Below are positions 24,193-36,190 of a stretch of 64,000 nt of DNA, piece after piece. A program made the translations under genes and the position numbers. The stretch covers positions 558,001-622,000 of the forward strand of contig JAOANU010000017.1 of NCBI GenBank assembly GCA_034387635.1. Reading direction: 5' to 3'. How positions within the stretch are numbered: the stretch's first letter is position 1; each line of letters opens with the position of its first letter. The notes beneath the pieces were generated by a model. It worked only from the letters and a program-made list of their open reading frames with translations, had not been told where the DNA came from and ran no database searches. This stretch comes from Rhodosporidiobolus odoratus (lineage: Eukaryota; Basidiomycota; Microbotryomycetes; Sporidiobolales; Sporidiobolaceae).

Positions 24193-24550
24193 AGCGGATT
24201 CCGTAGCGGCGGAATACGACGGGCAGAGGGGCTGCTGTAAAGGCCATGTTTTCTTTTCTCCTCGTGCTGGCCACCTTGCACTTTCAGATATCTCACTTCT
24301 CTGCACCAGCTGTCGGTAACACAGACTACGTCCGCGCATGAGTATGCGCACAGCGTATGGTAGCCCCGCTCCAAGCCGGCTCGAGGCGCTGCCAGGTGCC
24401 GGGTGCCGGGTGCCCCTGTAACTTTACCTCGCCTCGCTGCCGTGGGGCTTACGACGCAAGGAATATCTTCGGATTCTCTCTTTTCCCTCTCACATCGCCC
24501 CAGCCACGCCCCAGCTCTTCCACGTACCCGTCTCGTCGAATACGTCGACG
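24193..24550. other. Intergenic stretch before the 24.6 kb orphan-family gene
   Basis: No gene seen. A short repeated GGTGCCGGGTGCC occurs near 24400. Confidence 0.4.
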
Positions 24551-25922
24551 ATGTCGTCCAGCTCCGTCAGGTCGTCGCAGATGATAGGCGAGCACCAATA
24601 CGCAACCAACGGCATAAACCTCGGGCATGCAGCCTTCTACCTCTCTCGCAAATTCGGGGAGGCTACTCAAGGTTTTGAAGGTCAGCAGTCTGTGGTTGTC
24701 GGGGCGGCTGCCATGGCAGCACTGTTTTTCCAGCACGACCAGAGGCTGGCTGAACGGCTACCTGAGGTTCAAGGCCTGGGAAAGCAAGCAGAGAGGGTTC
24801 AGTTCCTCATGGATGAGGTGAATTGGCACGGGGATCACAAGGTGAGTCGAATTCGCCTCCTCTTTTCGTTGTGCGCATTTTCCTGACACAGCTGATACTG
24901 AACTGGTCGTCAACAGAATCATATCTCATTCGTGTACACGCCAAGCCACTCTGAGCTGATCGACCAGGCGAGGCCAGATGCACGGAGGATGCTTGACGCA
25001 GTCGTGCGTTCCGCCGGTCCTGTTCTCCAGCAAGACTCGGTGCGCTGTTTCTTACTGAGCCTCACCGGTCAGGAGACTTGAATGACGAGGTGGCGTCGAG
25101 TCACAGCCACCTTCTTCCTTGGAGCGAAAGGTATCCATCCCTCGCTACATCCTCGAAACACCGCCAGGAAGGAGCGGGTCAGTCTTTTCTCACCGGCCGT
25201 AGCCGATGTTTTTCCACCACTCAGCCTGTCCTTCTCGCAGCCAACCTGCGGTCTTGTATGTCTCTGTTGCTGTCGCTACATCAGCCTCCGAAGCCCGCAT
25301 TTGGCGCGAAAACCTCATCCGCCTCACCGCGACCCAATCTACCGATTCCCCACCAACAATCGTCACCTTACATCTCCCAACCGCCCCTCTTCATCTCATC
25401 TGGCTTATCAAAGAACTATACACTCACCACGCTCAACTATACAAGGCGCTTACGAGAGAAGTGCCACCGAGAGCCGTTTCCCTCACATTCGCCCTTCACG
25501 CCCTGGTCGTCGCTTCCAAAGACACAGCACTTGGGCATCCGCCGCTGGACAGAGCCAATGTCTTGGCCCTCTCCGATGCACTGCACGTACACGAGGACGT
25601 CTACAAGTGGTACAATGACTCTGACTCGGATGGAAGAATGGAAGTCCTGGCGTCGGCATTGGCAGTAGCCCTTATGGACCCTCGTAGCCTTGACCCGGAC
25701 AAGGCAGACGAGAATGATATCAACCGACGACAGCTGGAAGGGAGCGTACGCGACTCATTACGAGATGTGCAAGGTCTAATGCATGTCAGTTGTCCTTTTC
25801 TCTGCGCCCGGTCTTCCCTCGTCTTGCCGCAATTGACGAGATTCGTCTATGATACACAGGCTTGCGAGAACCAAACCAAGCCCGTCTGTCCTCCCTCGCT
25901 ATCTACAACCGCGCGAAGATAG
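24551..25922 (+). CDS. Orphan-family protein, copy at 24.6 kb
   Basis: No known domain recognised. The N-terminal exon runs from MSSSSVRSSQMIGEH to MDEVNWHGDHK and holds the family N-block: an amphipathic helix (AAFYLSRKFGEATQGFE) and ERVQFLMDEVNW, which matches QKVRFLMDKVNW in the 62.7 kb copy. Next come an exon reading ISFVYTPSHSELIDQARPD and the central block LHLPTAPLHLIWLIKELY, LTFALHALVV and LEGSVRDSLRDVQGLMH, where the conserved intron begins. The stretch 25.07-25.24 kb between the N-block and central block needs one or more introns I could not fix. The end is also uncertain: the shortest reading stops at 25922, but two other frames stay open to about 26.15 kb. Confidence 0.6.
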
Positions 25923-26456
25923 CCCCGCTGACCGGCCTTCGCTTGCCGATATTAAACAGCCCGCGACGAATTGGCTACGCTCGCCGCAGGGCTCGCCACT
26001 CACGTCGCCGTTCACGTCGCCGTTCACGTCGCCGTTCACCTCGCCAAGACGAGGCGCCACGGGCAATCCCAATCTACGTCGCCCTGGCTCTCGAGGAGGG
26101 CGGCCCTATTGAGTCCGCACGCACTCGTAGGAGTCTACCCCATTTTTCGGAGTCGTAGCACACTCGGAAAAGTAAGCCATTGGTCCTTCTCGATCGTCAA
26201 GTAGCTATGGAGCTGTTGAAGCTACCTCGTTGCTGCACCGACCGGATGAAGCTGGAGAAGGAGTCATTCGTTTCGTATGGCTGTACTGCTAGACGTCAAG
26301 AATAGCGAAAGGGGGAAAAGGAAAACTCGAGAGAATTGAACATATAGGAGGGCAGTCGGGTATAGGAACGGAGTCAAGACGGAAAGTGAGACAACGCAGT
26401 CCTGCTTTTCCTGCTGCCCCTCGGTTGATCGACAATGATGGAACCGCAGCGCCTTT
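25923..26456. other. Region between the orphan-family gene and YET3
   Basis: It holds a 12-base tandem repeat and frames that may be a longer C-terminus of the preceding gene. Otherwise no gene is supported. Confidence 0.35.
26001..26045 (+). repeat. 12-base tandem repeat, about 3.75 units
   Basis: The unit CACGTCGCCGTT repeats three times and continues into a diverged fourth. Because 12 is a multiple of three, frames stay open through it: one reads SPFT repeats, another RSRR repeats, another HVAV repeats. Confidence 0.85.
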
Positions 26457-27597
26457 TTAGTCCTGCTTCTTGTCAACGACCGTGGTCTTGACCTTCTTCT
26501 TGCTCTCGCCAATGCGTTCGCCGGGGGCGGGGACGGCAGCCTGAGCGGAGCGGTCGCCGTTCTGCAGATCGCCGAGAATTAGCACATGGTCCGACAAGCA
26601 GAGAGGGAGAAGCGAAAGCAGCGACGCACCTGAGCCTTGAGGATTGCCAAGTCTTCCTGGGCCTTGATAAGGTCGAGGACGAGGGAGTAGGTGCGGGAGA
26701 GGATGAGGGAAAGGAAGAGGCAGGAACCGTGGAGGTAGAAGTTGCGCTCTGGAAAAAAAAAAGATGGCATGAGTGAGGGAAAGTAGGTCGCGAGCACGAA
26801 ACGCACCAGACAAGAACTTGCGGCTGCGGTAGTCGGACTGGGCGCGCATGTCGGGAGTCGGCTGGCCGGCTTGCAGGGTGCTATAGAGAAGCAATGTCGT
26901 GTCAGGTTACATGACCTGCCAGTGAAGGGCGGGAGGGCTACACACATCTCCCTCTCCCGGTGAATCTTGAGCATTTGGTTGACAGCGTCCACGAAGAGGA
27001 GTGCGATGAAGATGAAGGTGATTTTCAGGCCATATTGGATCTGCAAAGGGAAAGACAGTTAGCTCTGCGAGCGGCGGGTACGAGGTCAGGACAGGCAAAG
27101 CGGACCTTGGCAATGATATCTGCGGGTGATAGAGCTAAGCATTGGTATAACTGGGGTGAGTCAGCGGTACGTACGAGACTCGGCAATGGTCTTAAGCAGC
27201 GCCCTCCTCCAGGTGAACGGCAAGGGGATGACCAAGATGGTGAAGACGGCGATTTCGAGGCATAGTACGAGGAAGGCTGCTTGGTTGTGAAGCTGCAGGG
27301 GCAGTTACTGAATCAGTAAGTGTGGTGAATAAAGGATGTTCATGTCGGGCCCTATTTCGCCGTCATCGAATTGCAATTCCGCCATAAACGCGTGCGGACA
27401 CATGCCAACGAGACACGTGCATGAGCAGCTCTTGTCTAACCGTCCTAGCGTGACCACCGCCGGCCCCAGAGGTGTGCCGGGAGCGGGTTCGCGTGTTGAC
27501 GTCGATGAGGTCGGGTGGTCGAAGCGAAATTTGGGGCGCAGTACAGAGCGACAGTGGGTGACCAGCGTGGTCGAGAGTAGCGACAGCTTACGGCCAT
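26457..27597 (-). CDS. YET3: BAP31-family ER membrane protein (Yet1/Yet3 type)
   Basis: BAP31/Yet proteins are three-pass ER membrane proteins involved in export and quality control of membrane cargo. The first coding exon is just ATGGCC; the next gives LHNQAAFLVLCLEIAVFTILVIPLPF, membrane segment 1, followed by TWRRALLKTIAES. A 14-base exon (IIAK), then YGLKITFIFIALLFVDAVNQMLKIHRE (segment 2), LQAGQPTPDMRAQSDYRSRKFL, and ERNFYLHGSCLFLSLILSRTYSLVLDLIKAQEDL (segment 3) follow. The protein ends KKQD, a KKxx dilysine ER-retrieval signal. The predicted cytosolic coiled-coil tail is short, as in fungal Yet proteins. Confidence 0.85.
27106..27119 (-). other. Fourteen-base micro-exon in YET3
   Basis: A 14-base exon coding most of HIIAK lies between acceptor ACCCGCAG and a weak donor GTCCGC on the minus strand. 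It joins LLKTIAES to IQYGLKITF in frame, as in family members. Confidence 0.55.
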
Positions 27598-27988
27598 GGT
27601 GTACAAGCCAAGTGTGTGGTGTGAAGTCAAGAGAAGGAGGAATCGTCTGCAGACAATGTAATTGACCACGACATCCGCCAACGTACACAAGTTGATGCAG
27701 GTGGTGCAAAGGATTACAGCTAGCCTACAGATACGCTCGCACTACCGCTTCCTGGACCCCAAACGACGCGGGACGAAAGCAACCATTTCGCTGTGGACGG
27801 ATTTTTTTTCTTGCACTCGAGCGCCGTCTGCAAGCTTTCTTCTCCCTGACCGTACTGGCGCCGGCTATCCCGTACGCTGTGAGCCGCCCTTCGCATAGAC
27901 GTCTCTAGTTCCGGTCGTCGTCTCCTCCTCGCACGCTCCTCCTGCGGCTCCGTTCTTTGCTTTCCACTCTCGCTTCCTGCGCGGCGAC
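27598..27988. promoter_or_regulatory. Divergent intergenic region between YET3 and the FYVE gene
   Basis: About 390 bases between two start codons pointing apart; likely promoters for both. No gene seen. Confidence 0.4.
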
Positions 27989-28923
27989 AATGACCTCGTC
28001 ATGCGGCGCATATGATTCCGTTCAGCGTCTCCTAGCGCCCCCCTCGCTCTCGCTCTCTGCCAGTGGCATCGAGATAACCCATTCCTGCTTTCTCCCTGGA
28101 TCGGGTCGACACTCGCTCGCCCATCCAGCGGGTTCACAAAAGGATCGTTAGTCCCGAGCTGAGCTGTTGCAACACAAGTGAGCTCCTTGAACTGGAGTAC
28201 GGATGTGAGGGAAAGGCTGTGAGCTGTTCTTCTCCTTTTCTTCTTCACCTTTTTCTCTTGCAACGCAGCTCATACATTGCCCGCGCAGCCTTCCCTCCTT
28301 GATGGTAGAAGCACGCTAATCGTCTCCAATCGGGAGGGCGACCCACGCCAGAGAGGGGATATCAAAGTCGCTTTGCTTTCCGATGCGGTTCTCATCAGGA
28401 AAATGGAAGGAGACATTCGACCCGAGCTGATCCCTGCCCGAGGGGTGACAATGCAAGGTGAGTTTTCCCCTGTATCCACATCTACCTTGACTCGAAAACT
28501 TCGAGGCTCGCAGGGTCGGTCGCCCTCGCAATCTGTCCCTCCTCTCCCGCTTCCCCTGTCGAGGCCGAGAAAATCCACCCCTCGCCCACTCCCTGCCTCG
28601 CATCCCACCTCTCCCACTTCACCTCGTTCCTTCCCCCTCCCATCTGCGCCCCTCGTACCCCCCTCACTCCCCAAACCAGTTGGACGCCCGACACCACCCT
28701 CTCCCTCTGCGAATGCTGCGAAACCGTACGCTTCAATACCTTGACTCAGCGGAAACATCACTGCCGACTGTGCGGAAAGGGAATTTGTGGCACGTGCTCC
28801 AAGTTTCCTGAGGCCGGGGGGCTGGTGGAGGGATCGAGGGTGAGGGTTTGCAAGGGGTACTTTTCTTTGAATTCTCCTCAGGACGATGCCGAGGCGGAGG
28901 GAGCAGAGGCAGTAACACCTTGA
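27989..28923 (+). CDS. Small FYVE-type zinc-finger protein
   Basis: FYVE domains bind phosphatidylinositol 3-phosphate on endosomes. Three exons join in compatible phases: the first starts MTSSCGAYDSVQRLL, the second has a short PH-like stretch (VALLSDAVLIRK), and the third carries the FYVE finger. Visible are WTPD, the pair CECC, the basic phosphoinositide motif RKHHCR, CGKGICGTC, and RVC. The final cysteine of the eighth ligand position is tyrosine (VCKGYF), so only seven of eight zinc ligands are present. The protein is about 260 residues. I cannot assign an orthologue; the start is less certain than the finger. Confidence 0.7.
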
Positions 28924-29029
28924 TGGAATACAAGCTATGCTACAGTGATGTGGAACAGCTCAAGGAACGACAACACGTATGATACAGGAAAGAAACAGTC
29001 GGAAGTAAGAATGGAAAGGAGAATGCGAG

Positions 29030-32000
29030 TTAAGCGATCATCGTCCTAAGAACCCTCAAATCGGGCAAAGCGGTCTCGTTGAACGGCCCCGCTTTGCCAC
29101 CCTCTGCTCCTGCTGTTTTCAAGGCAGTCATGGTGGTCTTGATGAAAGAAGCGTAAACTTGTCGTTGCGGTTCGGAATGGTTCGCCTGCACAACGGAACG
29201 AGTCAGTGTTGTTTCCGATGGGAGGCACAGGAGAGAGCGCACAGAAAGGTTGTCCCGCATCGAACTAAGGAGATTTCGTAGGAGATTCATGATCGTGTTG
29301 CGAGGGATAGATGGGCGGGAAGGAACGCCTGCGAGGCGAGCGGCGGGGAGAGGCATAGAGGTGGAGGGAGCAGCGTAGATGAGTCTGGCGGCGTTGTTGA
29401 AGACGGCTGCGGAACTAGGTGTCAGCCTGCGCAACATACATACTGGGCGAAAGGGCGGAACGTACTCTGCAATACCTGCCCCCTCTGGTCTAGCAGGTCA
29501 AGCTGCTCAATTTCGACCTGGCCCGCTCTGTTTTTCGCAAATGGCAGGCTCTCGAATAATGGGGACACGGACCCGAGACCGTCCGCCTCGACATTGAGGA
29601 GAAAAGTCGTAAGCTCATGCTGCGAAGTAAGCCGGCGGGCGACGATGGCTTCAAACCAAATCTCGAGCACGTCATCGGTGAAGAGCTGTAACAGAGGAGG
29701 CATAAGCATAGTCTGCGCAGGAAGGAAACGGGGACGAGACAAACCGAGTAGACGCCAGGGTCATGCTTGAGGATTTCGATGATGACGAATAGCCCGACAT
29801 CCCTCCTTCCGCAGGGGTCGCTGATGCGCTTCCACGACTGCACGCCATACTGAAGGTAGGGTTTCCAATCCTGTCCAAGCGCGAAAATGTTAGCCACAGC
29901 TTGATATGGGAGGCGCGAGCCACAAAAGGAGAAAGGAACGTACGGCCAGCCCATTCTCGACCGTAACGGCGATGCAGCGGACCCAGCATGCGACCGTGGC
30001 TTGCGCATATGCAGACTTGTCGGTGATAGTAGGCCCGCTGCCAGGCGCGTCGAGATAGATTTTCGAGACGAGGTTGAAGAAGGCCGGGCCGAGGCGAGTC
30101 TGGATGAGCTGAGGGTGAATCATGGTGTCAGTGTTGGAAAGGTGACCTCGCGAGAGAGATAGGTCTTTACCTCGGCCAACGCCTTGTCTTTCGCTTTGAC
30201 CCCGTCCTGCTTGCCCTTTTCACCGGCTACCTCACCCGCACTTTCTATCCCAAGCATCGCATTCAAAGCCGGATCGTCAAAGTCAAGGTCGTCAAGCATG
30301 CCGTAATCATCCTGACTGACGCCGTTCTCATCCTGCGACGCCGAGGGAGCCGGAGGTGCTTGTCGAGATTGACGAGGAAGGGCGGCGCGACGGACGTCAA
30401 GGAAGCAGGAAATGGTTTGTATAGTTTCGCGGCCGATCATAGGGTCGAGGGCAAGGGGAGATTGGAGGAGCTGGGAGGTCCAGGCTACAATGATGAAGTA
30501 GGTCAGCGCATCGATCACGCAGGAGGTAACGAAGATCAAGAGCATACGGGGATGAAGCAGACTCGCGTCGGGGTACCCTTGTTCTTCTCCGGGCTTCTTC
30601 CACCTTAGCATGACTTGTACAGACCTAAGCACCATAGTGATCATGACCGCACGATGCCACAGCGGATCACCCTTTCCAACCAACCTCGTCCCTCGATCCT
30701 TCGCCCATTGCCCTTCTTCCTTTCTCCTCTGCTTCTCGACGTCCGCATATTCCTTCGCCAGCGTACTCGCGACCTCTCCAAGCCACTCGACCACAGGCGT
30801 CAAGGCAAGGTCGTGATGCCTGCACGCAAGCGCGAAGTGCAGGATGGCGCGAATGCAGGTTTTGCGCGCTTCCTCATCGACGTTGGCAAAGTCGAGCAAG
30901 CGTTTTGCGTGCTCAATGCGCTGGGTGGCAGCTGAAGGGAGGAGGAGAGTGAAGGTGAGGTTAAGCGAGTAGTGGTTGACGAGGATTGAAGGGCTGCGAG
31001 TGAGCTCCATCGAGGTGCGGGACCAGGACGAGGAGATCATGGGCGAGAGGCGGACGAAGAGTCGAGTGAGCAAAGCGGGACGACGTCGCCTCTCGTGCTC
31101 GGTTGAGGATGGGATGGCGTTGGCCGCGGCGATGACGAGTTTCAGGAAAATGGAGAAGGCAGTATCGGCAGAGGCGTCGAGGCGGATGCCGCCAAATTCG
31201 GAGGGGTTCTCGAGAAAAGAGGGCACGTCGCCCCGCGTTTCGGTGGTCAAATCGGCAAGGCGACGAGCGTTAAGGAGGTCGAAGAGGCGCGCAAGGACTT
31301 CTTCCTTGCCGTTGATGCTCCAGCCCCATCGCTCGACGAAGATGAGGCAGCGAGCGAACAGAGTCCACAAATAACGGTCGCGGCGGGCGATAGAGGTGCT
31401 GGAGAGGGTGTGGTCGGGAGCAGCGAGAGCGGCTGGCTGGATGGCTTCGAGGGTTCGCATCGCGACTGGCCAATGCGCGTGCAATCGAGGGTTCGAGGTC
31501 GAGATGCCGGACGGCGAGAATTGTGAGATGGCGCACAGCATCATTGTCGTGTATGAGAGGACTTCCCCGGCGCCGAGACCGTTCCCTGCCTTCTTGTTGA
31601 GCATGGCCGCCGTCTCCTCCAGAATTATCTGCCACAGCTCTTCCTCCGAGAAGGCTGCATCGCCGGCTGCTTCGCACTTCGTCGCCAGGCTGATTAGTCC
31701 AAGCCACGCTTCGACCGTTACGTCGGACAGAGTCGAGGCAGGGACGTCGGCGGCGTCTACCATCGCACCCTTGAGACTCTTCATCGTCCTGTCGGCGCCG
31801 TGCTGTACGAGACGATGTACAAGCGTCTTCGCGAGGCTGAGAAGTCGTTTAGTAGTGACAGTCTCTGTTCCGCAGATCTTACCGAGCCGCGCTGCGATGT
31901 CGACAGAGTACCAGGAAAGGACGATGCGCGAGCGGTTCAAGGGCTTGGTGGCGAATCCAGGAACGACGAGGGTGTCGAGGCGCGTCTCGAGACGCTCGAG

Positions 32001-35000
32001 GTGGGAAAGAAGGGTTGAGCCGTAACTTTTGCGGTCGTCGATGTTGGCATGGGCGAGGGTAACCGAGATGAAATGGCCGAGAAAGCGAAGGAGGGTACCG
32101 ACCTCGGTAAGAGGGTTGCTCTTAGTGTCTTGCAGGGAAGACGAAAGGGAGTCGAATATGGCATCGACGATGGAAGGGATGAGGGCAGCGAGTGCGTCGA
32201 CGGATGTCTCGGAGGAAAGGGAGAGGCCGAGGGAGTCGCAAGAGAAGGTAGAAGGGGGTAGAGCAGACGGCTCTACGAGAGAGTATAGGTAGCCGTTCCG
32301 CACGAGACTGTCAGGAGAGGCGAACCTCAGGCCTGGAATGAGGCGTTGAATGGCAAAGTCGTGAGAGAATTTGCCGAAGGACGCCCATGATTCACCGTCC
32401 TGGCCGGCGTACAGAGCACCGGCGGCACTCGTGTACGCAGAGAGTGCCACCGAAGGATCTCGTGCCGCTCGAGGTGGACAGGCGGGACGCGCAGGAGGTT
32501 GGGCGGAAACGACCTCGACGTCGTCGTCTGATGCGACGGCTCCTTCTTGCCGCAACCCGGCAAAAGCAAAGACTGCTTCGTCCGTGTCGAGTGCGATAGC
32601 TCTCGTACGCCGTCGGGAACCGCTCGGGAGAGGACGACCCCCACCTCCAACAACGTAGATCCCGTCGTCGTGCCTTCTTGCTGACTTCTCCCGTGCGCCT
32701 CCGCCCCTCTCCTTCGCAGCTGCCTGTTCCCGCTCCTCTCCCTTGCCCTGTTCCCCGCCTTTCGCGGTTCCTCCGCCCCCGGCGCGGCGTCTCGAGCCCG
32801 CCGCACGCGGCTTCGATGGCCTCTTCGCCCTCTTCAGGAAACGATCGACAATATCCTCCTCCCCGCCACCTCTCTTCCCCTTGCTCGGCGCAAACGACCT
32901 CAACCACATCCCGACCGCATCCTCTTCATCCTCTTCATCCTTCTCTGCCTCTTCTTCATCCGTCCTGTCCTGGTCCTCACCACTCTCATCCGTGAAAGCG
33001 TCCCCGGTGAACCTCATCGGCTCATCCAACAACCTCGCCACATTCCTCTTCTTAGCCTTATTCCTCTTCGCCCTTTCGATCGCCTCTTCATCCCCCGAGT
33101 TGAGCTCCGAACCGCTTGAATAGTCTCCTCGAACCCGTTCCTTCTGCATGAGCTTCAAGTCGGCTTGAGCTCGCTTCATGAAGACGGCAGGCATCATCGC
33201 TCCTAGAGCGCGCTTGCGTTTCGTGCCGAGTTCGAGGCGGGAAGGCTTAAGTTTCTGCGGGGATTGCGAGTCGTCCTCTGCTTCCTCCTCTTCGTTCTCT
33301 TCGTCCTCACCTGGCGCCTCCGATTCACCGTCGCTGCGATAGCGCACGCTGCCCCTGTCTTCATCCTCCGAGTCGGATGAGGATTCCATTCGAGGGAGGT
33401 TAAGAATATCACGATCCAGGGCGTTTCTCCCGTCGGCGGCTCTCCGGGCGGTATCGAACCCTTTAGAGGGCTTGGACATGGCCTTCTTCGTTCTACTTGT
33501 AGCAGCTCGAGCTCGAGGAAGCGAAGACGCCGGAGGCTCGCTATCCGCTCGGACGTGCTGCTGGCGGGATTTGCGAGGTCGGTTGTCGCCATTGTCCCGC
33601 GAGGAAGATATGCCCGACCACGGATTTTGGAGTGTGGCGTGCGCCCGTTTCTTCTTCGCGGGAGAGTGGGCGGGGGAGGAAGAGGGTGGAGCACTTTCTG
33701 CTCGATGTCGGTGTCGTGGTCGACCGGGTTTGGATGAAGAGGCTTCGCATTCGCTGTCAGAAGAGTTGATAAAGGTGGCAACGGAAGACGAAGCGTGCGG
33801 TCGAGCGTTGACGTAATGGCCGCGAGGACGAAAACGACGGGAAGGCTCGGGGCGATAATTTGGGTCGTCAATGCGAGACGGGTGTTTTCGATGGGGCGAT
33901 GCTCCTGCGCGCAGACGGCTTAATAACGAGAACTAGATCTGAGATGCGTACGTACGCCTAGCATGCCCTCCAAGCGCTGCGTCTGCCGCTCTTGACATTT
34001 TCTCCTTCCTTTTTGCCTCCCTCTCTAATAAGCTTAGCCCATCTGCGCTGTCTTCGCTACCGCTCCGTGCTTGCTCGTCTTCGCTCGTCTTCATGATCGA
34101 TCCACTCTGCGTTCCTTGCTCTTCGTGCACCAACCACCCTCCCAAGCTCTCCTTCGGCCTGTTTTCTGCTTCGAGCTTTTTCCGCCGCAGCTCGTCGGCC
34201 GATTCCTCAACAACCCTCGCGCCCCGTACGACAGCGCCCTGCCAGCCGTTGCGAAGAAGTGACCGAGTGTACTTTGCTTGCTCGATCGAGTATGGGTTAA
34301 GCTGAGCTGCGGTACGAGTACGGAAGGAACGGCCGGCGGGGAGAGGGTTTGGATGCGGAGGAATGTCGGGAGGGGGAGACGACGCGGGGGAGGAAGTCGA
34401 CTCGCGTCGAGGTGATGGCGCATGACGAGGAGAAGCAAGGGAACCAGGGGAAGGCGAGCGCTGCGAGGGAGAAGGATGAGGAAGAGGTGCAGCAGCTTGA
34501 GGTCGAGCGAAGAAAGCCGTAACGTCGGAAGATGCGTCCGAGGGTGCGCGAGAGGGAGAGCGGCAAGTTGATAACAGCTTGCCTGGAGCAGGCGAAGTAT
34601 GACTAGACACGTGTAGAGAGGGCGAAATGAAAGGAGATTTGGCCGCCACAGCTGTGGAAGCGGTTATTGAAGGCGAAGGCGAGCGAGCTGGGCTCCTCGT
34701 GGGCGGCCGCGGGCTAAAGCTCAGTCTGCGCTTTTTTCCAAGCCGTGTCGGGGACATGGCGAGCTGTAGGACGGATTTGAGCGTTTCTCAGCGAGCGGCA
34801 GGGATAAATGTCGAGCGGACTTACCTCGTCCTCACTCATCGGCTGCTGCGACAGCTGCTCCACGTCCATCAAGTATTCCTCATGCGCCTGCGCGTCTTCG
34901 TCTCCGTGCCAGTAGCGCCCGTTGAGGGTTGCGGCCTTGTATTCTTCGAGTTCGCCGATCTCGCTGGAGGGCACAACAGGGGACGATGGACGATATGGGA

Positions 35001-35040
35001 CGCGTGATTTTGAGGCTATTGGAGTGTATGAGCGCTGCAT
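29030..35040 (-). CDS. MMS22: Mms22/Mus7-family DNA repair protein
   Basis: Mms22/Mus7 proteins support repair at stalled replication forks, in budding yeast as part of the Rtt101-Mms1 cullin ligase. The exons join into a protein of about 1,850-1,900 residues. The first exon starts MQRSYTPIASKSRVPYRP; the next is Ser/Pro-rich with a FFARP PIP-box-like stretch and the block SFRTRTAAQLNPYSIEQAKY, typical of the N-terminal part of this family. A long acidic and Lys-rich middle (SSSDSEDED, RTDEEEAEKDEEDEED) precedes a helical C-terminal half of about 1,000 residues ending RVLRTMIA. Five short introns fall in the C-terminal 1.1 kb. Assignment rests on the N-terminal block, size and layout rather than on a catalytic motif. 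Confidence 0.75.
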
Positions 35041-35604
35041 GCAGCTTCACGTCGGTTTCGAGGTTGCGAGGGAGGAAAGTAAAGGAAACAAGTTTTGTTC
35101 AACACCTTTCCTGACATCACACACTGCACATTGTGTAGTACTGCTCGCAGCACTCACGTATAGGCCCGAAAACGCCCAAGACACGTCCACTCAGCAGTAC
35201 AACATCTCTCAAATCGTTCCGCCTCTTCTGCGCCATCTCGCGAATTCTAGCCAACAACGATCAACACTCGACACTGGGGACGACAGGTGTGACGTGCTCC
35301 GGCGCTTACAGATCGTCTAGCCACTGACGCAGCTGAGCGTCGCCGACTTCGGCTTTCAGTGGACCCGAAACGCCGCTTCTTTGGGCGCCCCTCCCATGTC
35401 GATATGCCTCGTCAGCGTCTAACGCTATCGGCGGAATGCGCCTGAGGATCATTCGCCGCACAATACCCCTAGCGTCACTTTGCCGGTCGGCTTTTCCGTC
35501 TCCGGCACGCTGCTCGGAGCGCACGACCGCCATAGCACCGTGAGTCTTCCTCCTTGCTTGCCTTCCACGCTTTCCATCGCAAGCCTGCCCTTGCGCCTTC
35601 TCAC
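35041..35604. promoter_or_regulatory. Divergent region between MMS22 and the orphan-family pair
   Basis: Likely the MMS22 promoter. A 75-codon minus frame (35306-35533) ends AEVGDAQLRQWLDDL but has no support as a gene. Confidence 0.35.
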
Positions 35605-36190
35605 CATGGCAGACCTACCAAGATCATCCCTCTCGGCCAGCCTCATCTCCAGTGCAGAAGCTGGGTATCACATCGCAGAGCGGCTGTCGATCGCACAGGC
35701 CACCTTCGCCCGCGGGTTGCAGCGCTATCAGAGTGGAACGCTGACTGGCGAGCGCGTGCGACCCTCCCTGGCCTGGGACCGAAGCGGATTACACCGCCGC
35801 AACTTTCGTGCTGAGTGGATCGGCGGCGGTGGCAGCCTGGGTGCTGTCACTAGGTGTACATGTGCCGGACGAGGCGCATTTCCTCACTCACATAGTGATG
35901 ATGCCATTGAGTTCGCAGATTTGTCGAGTTCAGCCTCATTGTGCTGCCGGGCCAAACTGATCGTGACCGCCATGCGTAGCACCCCCTCGAGATCCTCTAC
36001 CTTCCTCGGCACGATACTCTCGAGTCTATACGCCCCAGCGTAGCGAATCTCGCGTTGTCGACTGCTCCGAAGAAGCGCGTTAACGGTGAAGGTGTTTTTT
36101 TCCTCGAGCGACATTACCTGGGTTACGGTACAGGTCACGAGTGCGTTTTGCCCTCTCACGAGTCTACCGGCAACTGCGCTCATCGGGTGT
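35605..36190 (+). pseudogene. Orphan-family copy with a frameshift (tandem copy 1)
   Basis: The first frame reads MADLPRSSLSASLISSAEAG, then YHIAERLSIAQATFARGL, matching MASPPNSTLSATLASLAQAA and YVLSERLLNAQRTLGRA of the next gene. Around 35750-35785 the match jumps to another forward frame, which reads EADYTAATFVLSGSAAVAAW against AADYEGAVFVPGGSSAVTAW, then HFLTHIVM against RFLIRHIEM, and soon hits a stop. No donor/acceptor pair explains the switch well, so a one- or two-base indel is likely. The central and C-terminal family blocks are not recognisable downstream. It is a probable relic of the tandem duplication that also gave the 36.7 kb copy. A minus frame 35884-36183 overlaps it and is probably chance. 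Confidence 0.55.

Noticed and set aside
35306..35533. 75-codon minus-strand frame
   Set aside because: Too short, no match, and it lies in the likely promoter of the neighbouring genes.
35884..36183. 99-codon minus-strand frame
   Set aside because: It overlaps the forward strand that aligns with the orphan family, so it is probably its antisense shadow.
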